From Hyphomicrobiales bacterium (GTDB lineage Bacteria; Pseudomonadota; Alphaproteobacteria; Rhizobiales; HXMU1428-3), in the NCBI GenBank assembly GCA_021775425.1, contig JAJFHX010000010.1, forward strand, positions 1-39,903: a stretch of DNA of 39,903 nucleotides, written 5' to 3'. Numbering within the stretch: position 1 is the stretch's first letter; each line of letters begins with the position of its first letter. A model generated the notes under the pieces. It ran no database searches. It was given only the letters and a program-made list of their open reading frames with translations, and was not told the origin of the DNA. The translations under genes and the position numbers were made by a program. Of the stretch, positions 8,552 through 18,055 are shown one piece after another.

Positions 8552-9730
8552 TTATTCAATCACAATATTGGGCCCTGCAAACCCTGCATCCTGCTCAACC
8601 TTCTCCATCTGAGCAAGCACATTCTTAGCAATATCAATATAGGCTTTTGCTTCAGCGCTTTCGGGTGCAGAGGCCACAATAGGCCGCCCGGCATCAGATG
8701 TCGCTCGAATATCGAGATGCAACGGCACCTCACCCAGAAACTCAGCGCCAATTTTCTTTGCTTCTTCACGCGCACCGCCATGGCCAAAAATATCAGACCG
8801 GTCACCACAGGAAGGACAAAGAAAATAACTCATATTTTCAATGAGGCCCAAAATCGGAATGTTCACCTGGCCAAACATATTAATCCCCTTGCGCGCATCA
8901 ATCAGCGCCAGGTCCTGCGGCGTCGAAACAATCACCGCCCCTGTAAGTGGCGTTTGCTGAGCAATGGTCAGTTGCACATCACCTGTTCCCGGCGGCAAAT
9001 CGATCACCAGTACATCAAGCGGTGCCCAGGCAACCTTAGAAATCATCTGACTAAGCGCAGACATAACCATCGGTCCCCGCCAGACAACAGCTGTCCCTTC
9101 AGCCACCATAAAGCCCATCGACATCACTTTAACGCCATATGCTTCAAGCGGCAAAATCTCATTATTCGGCCCAACAGTCGGCTCATCAGCAATACCAAGC
9201 AGCCGCGGCATCGAAGGCCCGTAAACATCCGCATCAAGAATGCCAACTTTGAGCCCCTCAGCTTTGAGTGCCATCGCAAGATTAACCGATGTGGTTGATT
9301 TACCAACCCCGCCTTTACCAGAAGCAACGGCGATCACATGTTTCACACCCTCAATTTTTTGCGCGCCCGCTTTGGGGCCTTCATTTGGCCCAGCGCTCGA
9401 TCCTGCCTGTGGGCCACCATCACCGCGCGGCGCACCACCAGCTGATGCCCCGTTCTGCCCTCTAGCCCCGCCGCTATCAGCAGAGCGTTCAGCCGTCACA
9501 GTCACACCAACAGATGTCACTCCATCAAGCGCACCGACAACCTTTTCCGCTTCCCGGCACAGTGGTTCAAATTTCGTAGGGTCATCATTACTGGCATCCA
9601 GTGCAAAATAAACCTTGCCATTCGCGATCACCACTTCAGAAACCAACCCCTGATCAACAATATTGATACCTTCTTTAAATTCGATCGTTTTCAGTGCATC
9701 AATAATTTTTTCTTTGGTGAGACCCGCCAT
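8552..9730 (-). CDS. apbC: Mrp/ApbC-type P-loop ATPase, iron-sulfur cluster carrier
   Basis: This cytoplasmic scaffold/carrier binds and transfers [4Fe-4S] clusters in an ATP-dependent way. An N-terminal MIP18/DUF59 domain (about residues 1-85) is joined by a glycine/alanine-rich linker (about 90-125) to the Mrp NTPase domain. That domain has the deviant Walker A GKGGVGKST, the DVYGPSMPRLL segment, the DLPPGTGD Walker B-like motif and the cluster-binding CPSC pair. ATG 9730 is chosen because AAGGA lies eight bases upstream; the open frame extends further up, but without a ribosome binding site. DUF971 follows on the same strand. moeA diverges from it across about 155 bp. Confidence 0.95.
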   Translation of the reverse strand: MAGLTKEKIIDALKTIEFKEGINIVDQGLVSEVVIANGKVYFALDASNDDPTKFEPLCREAEKVVGALDGVTSVGVTVTAERSADSGGARGQNGASAGGAPRGDGGPQAGSSAGPNEGPKAGAQKIEGVKHVIAVASGKGGVGKSTTSVNLAMALKAEGLKVGILDADVYGPSMPRLLGIADEPTVGPNNEILPLEAYGVKVMSMGFMVAEGTAVVWRGPMVMSALSQMISKVAWAPLDVLVIDLPPGTGDVQLTIAQQTPLTGAVIVSTPQDLALIDARKGINMFGQVNIPILGLIENMSYFLCPSCGDRSDIFGHGGAREEAKKIGAEFLGEVPLHLDIRATSDAGRPIVASAPESAEAKAYIDIAKNVLAQMEKVEQDAGFAGPNIVIE

Positions 9731-9886
9731 TAATGGCATCCTTTCTAAACTGTATTCATTCAAGTTAAGGGTTCGAAACACCCTTTGAGTTAAGGGCCTT
9801 ATACGCCCTTGACAGAAAAATGACTAGATGTAACCACTTTCAAACTTCAAAACTACAAATTTAGATGCTGAATTGGCTGCAAATTA

Positions 9887-11191
9887 ATGGCACAGAAACA
9901 AATTGATGACTGTTTCCTTCACGATAAAGATCGCCTCACCCATGAGGAAGCCCTCTCTATCCTGAAATCCAACATCAACCCGGTCGTTGAAACAGAACAG
10001 ATCATCCTGAATGACGCAACCAACCGGGTGCTGGCCAAAGATCAGCTAGCCCCCCGCCCCATTCCAGCCCATCGCAATGCCGCAGTAGATGGTTATGCCT
10101 TTGATCATGAAACTTACGATAGTGAAAATGGTAGCAATTTTCTGATTGAAGCCCGCATCACAGCAGGAGATACCGCGCTCTCAAATGTAACCAGCCATCA
10201 AACCGGGGTGAATCAGGACACATTACCTCCTGCCGCCCGTATTTTTACTGGTGCAGTCATGCCAGAAAATTTTGACACCGTCGTCATGCAGGAAGATGTG
10301 ACTTTAGAACAATTACCCGATGGAAAAACGGCCGTCACCATCCCCGGCGGTTTAAAAAAAGGCGCCAATTGCCGCCAGGCCGGAGAAGATACCCAAAAAG
10401 ACGGCCTGCTGGTTAGCAAAAGCACATGCCTTCTTAGCCGGCAAATCGCATCCCTTGCATCCGCTGGCATAAACCAGCTTGAAGTTTATAAAAAAATTTC
10501 CGTCGCCATTTTTTCAACCGGCAATGAAGTGATCCGCCCCGGTGAAACATTTAGCCTTGGCAAGGTGTTTGATTCAAATGCACCTATGCTGAATGCCCTC
10601 GTCAACACCCAGCCCTGCATACTTAACGATCTCGGCGTCATAAAAGACAACGCCCAAACCATTGAAAACACCCTCAAAGAAGCTGCAAAAACATACGACG
10701 TGATCATCACCTCAGGCGGCGCAAGCAAGGGCGAAGAGGACCATATCCTCAACGCCCTGGATAAACTCGGCAAACGTCATATGTGGCAATTGGCCATAAA
10801 ACCCGGCCGGCCAATGAGTTTCGGCCAGATTGGTGACACAATATTCATCGGCCTGCCGGGCAACCCGGTTGCAGCCTTTGTCTGCATGTTTCTCTATGGC
10901 CTTCCGATACTGCAAATTCTGGGTGGCCAGCAATGGCAGCCACAACAACGGTTTCAGGTAAGAGCCGGATTTTCAATCGTAAACAAAAAACCGGACAGAC
11001 GCGAATTTCTGCGTGGCACATTATCCACCAGAGACGGCATCACCTGGGTCGATAAATTCAAACAGGACGGCTCCGGGCTGATACGTTCTCTAACAACAGC
11101 AGACGGGCTGATTGAAATAGACGAAGCCACCACAAGCCTGAATGAAGGTGATCTGGTGAATTTCATCCCCTTCGCCCAACCAACTTTTTAA
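9887..11191 (+). CDS. moeA: Molybdopterin molybdenumtransferase
   Basis: MoeA inserts molybdate into adenylylated molybdopterin, the last common step of molybdenum cofactor synthesis. Its 434 residues are normal. Diagnostic segments include RNAAVDGYAF near residue 65, ARIFTGAVMPENFDTVVMQED, FSTGNEVI, the MoCF/biog_Mfd motif ITSGGASKGEED and FIGLPGNPVAAF. The C-terminal domain IV follows (REFLRGTL). No other cofactor gene is nearby, so it stands alone. ATG 9887 has no strong ribosome binding site; AT-rich DNA precedes it. Confidence 0.95.
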   Translation: MAQKQIDDCFLHDKDRLTHEEALSILKSNINPVVETEQIILNDATNRVLAKDQLAPRPIPAHRNAAVDGYAFDHETYDSENGSNFLIEARITAGDTALSNVTSHQTGVNQDTLPPAARIFTGAVMPENFDTVVMQEDVTLEQLPDGKTAVTIPGGLKKGANCRQAGEDTQKDGLLVSKSTCLLSRQIASLASAGINQLEVYKKISVAIFSTGNEVIRPGETFSLGKVFDSNAPMLNALVNTQPCILNDLGVIKDNAQTIENTLKEAAKTYDVIITSGGASKGEEDHILNALDKLGKRHMWQLAIKPGRPMSFGQIGDTIFIGLPGNPVAAFVCMFLYGLPILQILGGQQWQPQQRFQVRAGFSIVNKKPDRREFLRGTLSTRDGITWVDKFKQDGSGLIRSLTTADGLIEIDEATTSLNEGDLVNFIPFAQPTF

Positions 11192-11374
11192 CGGTCCCTA
11201 TTAATATTCAGCCAGTTGCATCAGGGCCAACCTGCCATAAAATAAACTTAAAAAAGCGCCAAACAATCATCTATGGGGACCAGACAATAACATTCGCCTG
11301 CCATCATATTGCACTATGAAAGCAATCTGACCTGGTGATTAATCCGCTTTGAACAACAAACCGTTCAAACAACA

Positions 11375-13825
11375 GTGAAAAATGAACCCATGTTTAGCTT
11401 CTTTCATAGCCTTATTTCACTCGCTCACTGGTTCATCAGCTTGTTTCAGGGCGCCATCCGCATCCTGATCAGCGTCATTGTCTTTAACCCCCACCTTGGC
11501 CCGCTGCGCTATATCACCGGCACGATTTTCTTCTACTGCCTGTTTGCTGTTTTTCTGGTTTATATTTTCGCGCCCATCAGAGGCTGGGCAGGAGCCTATT
11601 GGCTCGGCCCGCAAATTCATTATGCCAGCGAGCGCTGGCTCGGCACCGCGATTTATGAAAAAGATGGCCACTTCATCGGCACATTTGACCCCAACATGGA
11701 TTCAAAACGGGACCTGAACACAACAGGCAAACCCATCCTGATCGACAACCCGAGCTATGTCGCCAACCCGGACCATAAATCAATTCCCGTCCGTGTTGTG
11801 CCGGATCATTTCTGGAAATGCCTGACCTACCACGAAGACCGGCACCTTGGTGGCCTCTATAACCCATTTGGCATAGACATCATCGGCGTCCTCAAAATTC
11901 CATACACCACCGCGATAAGGTCATACAAAGCCAAAAAACTAAGCTTCGGTGTCGGTGGCTCAACCCTTCCCATGCAGTTGGTTCGCGTCTATCATGCTGC
12001 CGCCCCAAGCCGCAAAGAAAACAGCTTTGATAAACTCCGCCGCAAAGCAATGGAATGGTGGAACGCCCCGGTTTTCTATTGGGAATTAACCAGAGGCGGC
12101 AACATGGAGCTTTTAAAGCAATGGTCCGCCAACCATCTCTGGCTGGCCCATCGCACCGGCGGGCAGGATCTGCAAGGCATAGAAATCACCTCAAGAATAA
12201 TCTTTGGCAAAGAAGCAAGCGAGCTGACAACAGCCGAACAATACGTGCTCGCCTCTTCTGTCAACAAGCCCATCATTTTGCTCAAAGGGTCCGAAAAGCT
12301 AAATCAGGTTCGCCTTGACAGATGGCGTTATGTTGCCGAGGTCAGGGCCAAATCCTGCGCCACTGCCCTGCTGCCGGATGATGAGCAGAAAAAGGCAGTA
12401 TTGTTCGACCTGACGTTACTCGCAGATGGCCCTCCTGACGCACAAATCCAGCCAAAATTGCAAGCCACCATCAAACAGCAATACCCTCACCTTGAAAAAG
12501 TCGCCAGTGCCAACCCGATCCTGCGGGCCAATATTCTGGTCCCAGCTGCCCGCTATGCCGCCCGCGAAGAAATGAAAATCGCTTATGGCTTTAACTGGCG
12601 CCAATATGTCAGAGGGGTAGAACTCACGCTGGATGTCACCAAAAATCAGCCATTCCGCAGCCTGATCTGGGGTGAACTTGAAAAAATTCAGAAAAAATAC
12701 CAGAGCAGCATCGCCAAAGGCTACACCCTAGACATCAACAAGCTTAACCAGATTTCCAAACCCGATCTCGACCTTGCTGAAATCACCATGCCGGATGTCA
12801 TCATCGCAGCAGCCAACACCAAAGGCGAAATCGTCCGCTATTTTGAATCAAACGACATCGCCGCCTATTATGGCTCACCTTATGCCCGCTCAAACGAAAA
12901 TGGCCGCTACGAATCTGAAAATGAAATCCGCGCCATAGCTTCGATTGGCAAGATGATGGCCGCGATTGGTCTCGCCAATCAGGGCAAAGACACATTGCAA
13001 TCTAAATATCTTGACGATCAGGCCTTTAACACCGGGTTAGAAACCTGCCGCCGCGGCGGAACGGCCAAAAAACTGCGCCGTGCCGAAGTGGCATTTGCCT
13101 GTTCGCTCAACCGGCCCCTTGAATGGCGCATGGCAAGATATGGCCAGCGCGGGGCTCAGAACATCATTGATCAGTTCGGCTTCACAATGCCTTACGCACC
13201 GGATAAAAAATCCAAAACGCCGCCAACCACCGCCATGGTCCGCGGCCTGGTGACAGCATCCCCCCGAAAGGTCCATCAGCTATCAACCATCATTCTGGCG
13301 AGCTTAACCGGCAAGGGCGCCAAAGCCGTCCCCCTCCCGTTTCTGGTTCATAATTTCCAAAGATCAGGCCTCCAGAACCCTTATGAAAAAGACATCAGCA
13401 CCAGTTCATTAGCCTCAAGCACAGACATCACCCCCAATAAAGTCATTCGCCCCGCAGCCCGCACCAGGTTAAGGGAGTTTCTCTCAGCCCCCTTATGTTA
13501 CAACGACGGCAAAAGACGTCACGGCACCTTGCGCCATGTCTCAGACTGGTGCGCTGATCGAAATAAAGACGTCGCCCTGCATTTTGCCAAAACTGGCACA
13601 CAGGTGACAGTTGACCCTGACGCGACCGTAGATGTCTGGGTTTCAGGTGGCATCCAGTTCTCAAATGGCAAAGCCTATTCTTATGTGATCACCGTTGGCA
13701 CCGGCAATCGTAACCGCTCATGGGCCAGAAAACTACATTCCTCTCAGCTCGGCGCACCGCTCTTAAAAGCATTACTGAAAGACCTGCGCAATGATGCCTT
13801 CTCTGTCAACACAGCAAAAAAATAA
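11375..13825 (+). CDS. Class A penicillin-binding protein-like glycosyltransferase/transpeptidase, atypical
   Basis: A probable bifunctional peptidoglycan synthase anchored by a membrane segment at about residues 47-68. The GT51 domain shows the catalytic HEDRHLGG...FGID motif (E154) and GGSTLPMQLVR (about 195-204); the latter resembles PBP1C's STLTMQ more than the STITQQ of PBP1A/1B. The usual second catalytic glutamate (ILE-x-YLN region) is not recognisable: the matching stretch reads ELLKQWSAN. The transpeptidase part has candidate SxxK (SIGK), SxN (SLN) and KTG (AKTGTQ) motifs in the right order. The protein (816 residues) lacks a recognisable PBP1C C-terminal domain. GTG 11375 is the longest start; ATG 11390 is an alternative, and neither has a clear ribosome binding site. 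The broad family is fairly sure, full activity is not. Confidence 0.82.
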   Translation: MKNEPMFSFFHSLISLAHWFISLFQGAIRILISVIVFNPHLGPLRYITGTIFFYCLFAVFLVYIFAPIRGWAGAYWLGPQIHYASERWLGTAIYEKDGHFIGTFDPNMDSKRDLNTTGKPILIDNPSYVANPDHKSIPVRVVPDHFWKCLTYHEDRHLGGLYNPFGIDIIGVLKIPYTTAIRSYKAKKLSFGVGGSTLPMQLVRVYHAAAPSRKENSFDKLRRKAMEWWNAPVFYWELTRGGNMELLKQWSANHLWLAHRTGGQDLQGIEITSRIIFGKEASELTTAEQYVLASSVNKPIILLKGSEKLNQVRLDRWRYVAEVRAKSCATALLPDDEQKKAVLFDLTLLADGPPDAQIQPKLQATIKQQYPHLEKVASANPILRANILVPAARYAAREEMKIAYGFNWRQYVRGVELTLDVTKNQPFRSLIWGELEKIQKKYQSSIAKGYTLDINKLNQISKPDLDLAEITMPDVIIAAANTKGEIVRYFESNDIAAYYGSPYARSNENGRYESENEIRAIASIGKMMAAIGLANQGKDTLQSKYLDDQAFNTGLETCRRGGTAKKLRRAEVAFACSLNRPLEWRMARYGQRGAQNIIDQFGFTMPYAPDKKSKTPPTTAMVRGLVTASPRKVHQLSTIILASLTGKGAKAVPLPFLVHNFQRSGLQNPYEKDISTSSLASSTDITPNKVIRPAARTRLREFLSAPLCYNDGKRRHGTLRHVSDWCADRNKDVALHFAKTGTQVTVDPDATVDVWVSGGIQFSNGKAYSYVITVGTGNRNRSWARKLHSSQLGAPLLKALLKDLRNDAFSVNTAKK

Positions 13826-13874
13826 ATCGACCATCAGCCAGCCCAGCGCAAAAATCAAAACCACAAAATAAAAA

Positions 13875-13907
13875 AACTACAGCGCCTGGGGTCAGGGCGC
13901 TGTAGTT
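13875..13907 (-). terminator. Rho-independent terminator for the VOC gene
   Basis: A perfect 12-bp stem (AACTACAGCGCC / GGCGCTGTAGTT) has a 9-base loop. On the minus strand it runs into TTTTTTATTTTG, so it terminates transcription from the VOC gene at 14061-14486. The plus direction has no T-run, so it is a poor terminator for the penicillin-binding protein gene that ends at 13825. Confidence 0.82.
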
Positions 13908-14060
13908 CTCGGGGGCCTGCCGGATATATCGTTGTGGGAACACCAAAGAACCAGCGAAAGGCCCTTCAGCAAACGCATTTAATGGCTTATTAAAAGCGTA
14001 AAGACGAAATCCGGCAGTATTCAAAATTTTAAAATCTGAAAGCTAAACTCAAATACATTC

Positions 14061-14486
14061 CTAGCTCGCCAGTTTTAATTCTCGTGTCAGCTTTTCAGCA
14101 AAAATGATCAGCCCGATCCGGCTTTCAACAAACAGTTCCCAGGTACCATATCCTGTCACCATCTCGCCAATCACCGGGTCAGCTATTTTCGCCCGTGTCT
14201 CATCAATCGAATCAACCCAGACATAAAGCGCCGGCCCGTGTTTAAAGGAAGGCAACACTTCAGGCGGCATTGAGCGTTTTGCATGCGCTTCCTCCACCAG
14301 AATTATCTGGCTCGGGCCGGCTTGCATGCCAACACAACCCTCATCCTGTAATGCCATCATCTCAAAGCCCATCGCCCCAAAACGACGTTTCGCTGATGCC
14401 ATATCGTCAACTATATACATTGGTGTGGCTTTAATTGGTGTCGGTGTTTCCCGTCCACTCACAAATGCCTGATCAAAACTTCCCAT
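14061..14486 (-). CDS. VOC (glyoxalase/bleomycin resistance fold) family protein
   Basis: A single-domain 141-residue protein with the beta-alpha-beta pattern of the VOC fold: MYIVDDMASAKRRFGAMGFEM, then a strand QIILVEE, then ALYVWVDSIDETRAKI, and a last strand with WELFVESRIGLIIFAE. Metal ligands typical of glyoxalases are not clear, so enzyme, binding protein or antibiotic-sequestering roles all remain open. ATG 14486 follows AGGAGTAGTCCG, a strong ribosome binding site. It diverges from leuS across about 240 bp and ends in its own terminator. Confidence 0.8.
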   Translation of the reverse strand: MGSFDQAFVSGRETPTPIKATPMYIVDDMASAKRRFGAMGFEMMALQDEGCVGMQAGPSQIILVEEAHAKRSMPPEVLPSFKHGPALYVWVDSIDETRAKIADPVIGEMVTGYGTWELFVESRIGLIIFAEKLTRELKLAS

Positions 14487-14657
14487 CGGACTACTCCTGA
14501 ATAATTTAAAAACTCAGCTCCCAAAATAGAACATAATGTGAACATACACTGATTCGTTTCAAAAGAACAGAGTGAGAACAAATATTTTTTAAATTATTTA
14601 TTTCAGCAGTATTATCAATTCCGAAAAAGCCCGCCACGCAATTAAACCCACCAACAC

Positions 14658-14685
14658 TTGACACAAAACATCCGAGTGCTAAACA
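14658..14685 (+). promoter_or_regulatory. Putative sigma-70-type promoter upstream of leuS
   Basis: TTGACA (14658-14663), a perfect -35, is followed after 16 bases by TAAACA (14680-14685). It lies 45 bp before the leuS start codon. The rest of the 244-bp gap between the VOC gene and leuS shows no T-box or leader-peptide arrangement that I can recognise. Confidence 0.45.
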
Positions 14686-14730
14686 CATCCCTTACCAATC
14701 AGATGATCATCAGGCCTTAAGGGAAAAATC

Positions 14731-17355
14731 ATGAGTGCTGAGCGCTATAACGCACCAGAAAAAGAACAGATCTGGCAGCAAAAATGGGAACAGCTGAAAA
14801 TTTTCGAGGCTGACAACAACAGCGACAAAGAAAAATACTACGTCCTTGAAATGTTCCCTTATCCCTCAGGCCGCATCCATATGGGCCACGTCCGCAATTA
14901 TTCCATGGGCGATGTCATCGCCAGATACAAACGGGCAAAAGGCTACAATGTGCTGCACCCCATGGGCTGGGATGCCTTTGGCATGCCGGCTGAAAACGCT
15001 GCCATGAAAAATGGCGGGCACCCAGCAACCGTCACCTATAACAACATTGACGTCATGCGCGGCCAGTTAAAATCAATGGGGCTTTCCATTGACTGGAGCC
15101 GCGAAATCGCCACCTGCGATGTTGATTACTACCACCAGCAACAAAAGCTGTTTCTCGATTTTTTAGAGAGTGACCTGGTTTACCGCAAATCAGCCCGCGT
15201 CAACTGGGATCCGGTAGATCATACCGTCCTAGCCAATGAACAAGTGATAGACGGACGCGGCTGGCGCTCGGGCGCTTTGGTCGAACAGCGGGAGCTGACC
15301 CAGTGGTTCTTCCGCATAACGGATTATGCCGACGAACTCCTGAGCGATCTCGATACATTGGATCGCTGGCCAGAAAAAGTCCGCATCATGCAACAAAACT
15401 GGATCGGCAAATCCCATGGTGCATTAATGCGCTTTCACCTTGAAGGGGAAGCCCTTCCAAAAGACACAACAGAACTTGAAGTTTATACAACAAGACCAGA
15501 CACCATTTTCGGCGCCAGCTTTTGCGGCCTCTCCCCCGGTCATCCACTGGCCGAAGCACTCGCAAAAACAAACCCTGAAATAGACGCCTTCATAAAAGAA
15601 TGCGCCGCAATGGGCACATCTGAAGAAGACATCAAACGGGCTGAGAAAAAAGGCATCGACACCGGCATAAAAGCCCGCCATCCCTTTAAGGAAGGCGAAG
15701 ACCTGCCCGTCTATATCGCCAATTTCATTTTGATGGATTATGGCACAGGCGCCATTTTCGGCTGCCCCGCCCATGACCAGCGCGACCTTGATTTCGCTCG
15801 CAAATATGGCCTGGATGTCACCCCCGTCGTAATCCCGACAGACGCTGACGCAGCAACATTTAAAATCGAAGATGAAGCCTACACAGAAAGCGGAAAACTG
15901 GCCAATTCAGACTTTCTCGACGGCAAAACCATCGAAGATGCCAAAGAAGAAATCATAAGCCGGCTCGAACAAAAGGGCGAAGGCAACCGCCAGACCAATT
16001 ATCGCCTGCGAGACTGGGGCATTTCCCGCCAGCGCTATTGGGGCTGCCCGATCCCGATCATCCATTGCGATGACTGTGGCACTGTCCCCGTCAAAGATGA
16101 GGACCTCCCTGTCAAACTTCCTGATGATGTCAGTTTTGAAAAACCCGGCAACCCACTTGACCATCACCCGACATGGACAAAAACCACCTGCCCGGAATGC
16201 GGCAGGGATGCACGGCGCGAAACGGACACCATGGATACTTTCGTTGACAGCTCCTGGTATTTTGCCCGTTTTTGTGCCCCAAAATCAGCCACACCGACAG
16301 ACAAATCAGCTGTTGACCATTGGCTACCGGTTGATCAGTACATCGGCGGCATCGAACACGCTATCTTGCACCTGCTTTATTCAAGATATTTCACCCGTGC
16401 CATGAAAAAAGCCGGACACATCAGCCTCAAAGAGCCATTTAAAGGTCTCTTCACACAAGGCATGGTCAACCATGAAACCTATCAGAACAAAGACGGCAAC
16501 TGGGTCTCCCCGGCAGACATCCGCATCGAGGAACAAGACGGAGAAAGATCGGCAACTCTGCTAAGTGATGGCAGCCCGGTCACCATTGGTGCGATTGAAA
16601 AGATGTCGAAATCAAAATTAAATGTTGTCGATCCAGATGACATTTTAAGCCATTACGGCGCAGATACAGCTCGCTGGTTCATGCTCTCAGACAGCCCGCC
16701 CGAGCGCGACGTCATCTGGACAGAAGCAGGAGCAGAAGGCGCAGGCCGGTTTGTCCAAAGACTGTGGCGCATTATCACCGATGCAAAAGAATTACTCGGT
16801 GATAAATCCGTTAAAGAACCGGAAAATTTCAGTGAACAGGCCCTGGAGCTACGCAAAGCCGCGCACAAAGCCCTTGATAATGTTTCAGGCGATATCGAAG
16901 CCCTCAGATTCAACCGCGCTGTCGCTCAGATTTATGAATTTACAAACACCCTTTCATCTGCCCTTGCAAGCGCCAGAAAAGAGGAAAAATCTGAACTCCC
17001 GGCAGATATGGCCTTTGCCCTCAATGAAGCCACAACCTTCCTCATCACCCTGTTTGGCCCCATGATGCCGCATCTGGCAGAAGAATGCTGGGCCCATATG
17101 GGAAATCAGGAAATTCTGGCAAAAACCCCCTGGCCTGATGTCAATAAGTCACTTTTAAAAGAAGATTCGATCACGATCGCTGTACAAGTCAACGGAAAAC
17201 GCCGTAGTGAGTTGACTATTCCGCTCGATGCGTCCAAAGATGAAGTAGAAAAAGCCGCCATGGATTTGGAAGGTGTGCAAAAGGCTGTTGACGGGAAAGA
17301 AATTCGCAAAATTATTGTCGTTCCGCAAAAAATCGTGAATATTGTAGCGAACTGA
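14731..17355 (+). CDS. leuS: Leucine--tRNA ligase
   Basis: This cytoplasmic class I synthetase charges tRNA-Leu. At 874 residues it is the full bacterial length. The HIGH-type motif [11 protein letters not shown] is at residues 43-53 and KMSKS at residues 624-628. The inserted CP1 editing domain is present, with [11 protein letters not shown] and, further on, the conserved [15 protein letters not shown] segment. A zinc-ribbon-like CPECGRD sits in the following insertion, and the C-terminal tail has QVNGKRR. AAGGGA seven to eight bases before ATG 14731 supports the start. It leads a cluster with lptE and holA on the same strand, an arrangement familiar from Hyphomicrobiales. Confidence 0.98.
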   Translation: MSAERYNAPEKEQIWQQKWEQLKIFEADNNSDKEKYYVLEMFPYPSGRIHMGHVRNYSMGDVIARYKRAKGYNVLHPMGWDAFGMPAENAAMKNGGHPATVTYNNIDVMRGQLKSMGLSIDWSREIATCDVDYYHQQQKLFLDFLESDLVYRKSARVNWDPVDHTVLANEQVIDGRGWRSGALVEQRELTQWFFRITDYADELLSDLDTLDRWPEKVRIMQQNWIGKSHGALMRFHLEGEALPKDTTELEVYTTRPDTIFGASFCGLSPGHPLAEALAKTNPEIDAFIKECAAMGTSEEDIKRAEKKGIDTGIKARHPFKEGEDLPVYIANFILMDYGTGAIFGCPAHDQRDLDFARKYGLDVTPVVIPTDADAATFKIEDEAYTESGKLANSDFLDGKTIEDAKEEIISRLEQKGEGNRQTNYRLRDWGISRQRYWGCPIPIIHCDDCGTVPVKDEDLPVKLPDDVSFEKPGNPLDHHPTWTKTTCPECGRDARRETDTMDTFVDSSWYFARFCAPKSATPTDKSAVDHWLPVDQYIGGIEHAILHLLYSRYFTRAMKKAGHISLKEPFKGLFTQGMVNHETYQNKDGNWVSPADIRIEEQDGERSATLLSDGSPVTIGAIEKMSKSKLNVVDPDDILSHYGADTARWFMLSDSPPERDVIWTEAGAEGAGRFVQRLWRIITDAKELLGDKSVKEPENFSEQALELRKAAHKALDNVSGDIEALRFNRAVAQIYEFTNTLSSALASARKEEKSELPADMAFALNEATTFLITLFGPMMPHLAEECWAHMGNQEILAKTPWPDVNKSLLKEDSITIAVQVNGKRRSELTIPLDASKDEVEKAAMDLEGVQKAVDGKEIRKIIVVPQKIVNIVAN

Positions 17356-17454
17356 CAAGCTAACTTTTTGCTTTTCTTCATTTTCCTGTTCTAAACTTAT
17401 GAACAGCAGATGGTATGAACAGCAGAAATGCCTAAAAACGCAGGATGACTGACG

Positions 17455-18012
17455 ATGGGAACATTCACCCAAAATCTACAAAGCAAATTAGCGGTCCTCC
17501 GCTTAAAATCACTGCTTATAATCGCAGTCCTGCTTGCCACACTGGCTGGTGTTTCAGCCTGCTCTTTCAAGCCGCTTTATGGCACAACCGCCACAAATGC
17601 AGGCCTGCAGGAAGTTCTGAAAACAATTGAAGTTGTTGAAGTCCCGGGCCGCCCTGGTCAGGTGATCCGTAACGAACTGATTTTCCGCTTCACCGGCGGC
17701 GGTCACGCATCAGAGCCACAATATAAACTGGTAATGGTCGTTCGCGAATCTGTTACTTCTCAACTGGTGCGCCGTGATGGTGACAGTCAGGGCCAGTTTT
17801 ATGAGCTGACAACCCAGTTCAAACTCTATTCCAGAAAAAATGATAAAGAGCCAATCCTGCAAGGTGTATCACTGGCCAAAGCTGCTTTCAGAGATAACAC
17901 ATCTGTTTATTCAAACGTCCGCTCACGACGCGACGCTGAAAACCGCGCCGCCAAAACAACAGCTGAAGATTTGCAGGTGCGTATTTCCGCCTTTCTCTCT
18001 GGCAACAGTTAA
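17455..18012 (+). CDS. lptE: LPS assembly lipoprotein LptE
   Basis: The outer-membrane lipoprotein partner of LptD, which plugs the barrel and helps deliver lipopolysaccharide to the cell surface. The 185-residue product has a membrane-like signal (about 20-33) ending in the lipobox VSAC with C36. After it comes SFKPLYG, the usual start of mature alphaproteobacterial LptE. The body is a mixed alpha/beta domain typical of the family. AGGA nine bases before ATG 17455 supports the start. It sits between leuS (about 100 bp upstream) and holA (43 bp downstream), the usual position for this weakly conserved gene. Confidence 0.9.
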   Translation: MGTFTQNLQSKLAVLRLKSLLIIAVLLATLAGVSACSFKPLYGTTATNAGLQEVLKTIEVVEVPGRPGQVIRNELIFRFTGGGHASEPQYKLVMVVRESVTSQLVRRDGDSQGQFYELTTQFKLYSRKNDKEPILQGVSLAKAAFRDNTSVYSNVRSRRDAENRAAKTTAEDLQVRISAFLSGNS

Positions 18013-18055
18013 GACGTTCAGTTTCTATATCACTGCCACTTGTTGAAAGCTGCCA

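Noticed and set aside
13875..13907. Terminator for the penicillin-binding protein gene on plus
   Set aside because: The plus direction lacks a T-run after the stem, while the minus direction has a strong one; assigned to the VOC gene instead.
14487..14730. T-box or leucine leader peptide before leuS
   Set aside because: No T-box consensus, no run of Leu codons in a short frame and no terminator/antiterminator pair were seen.
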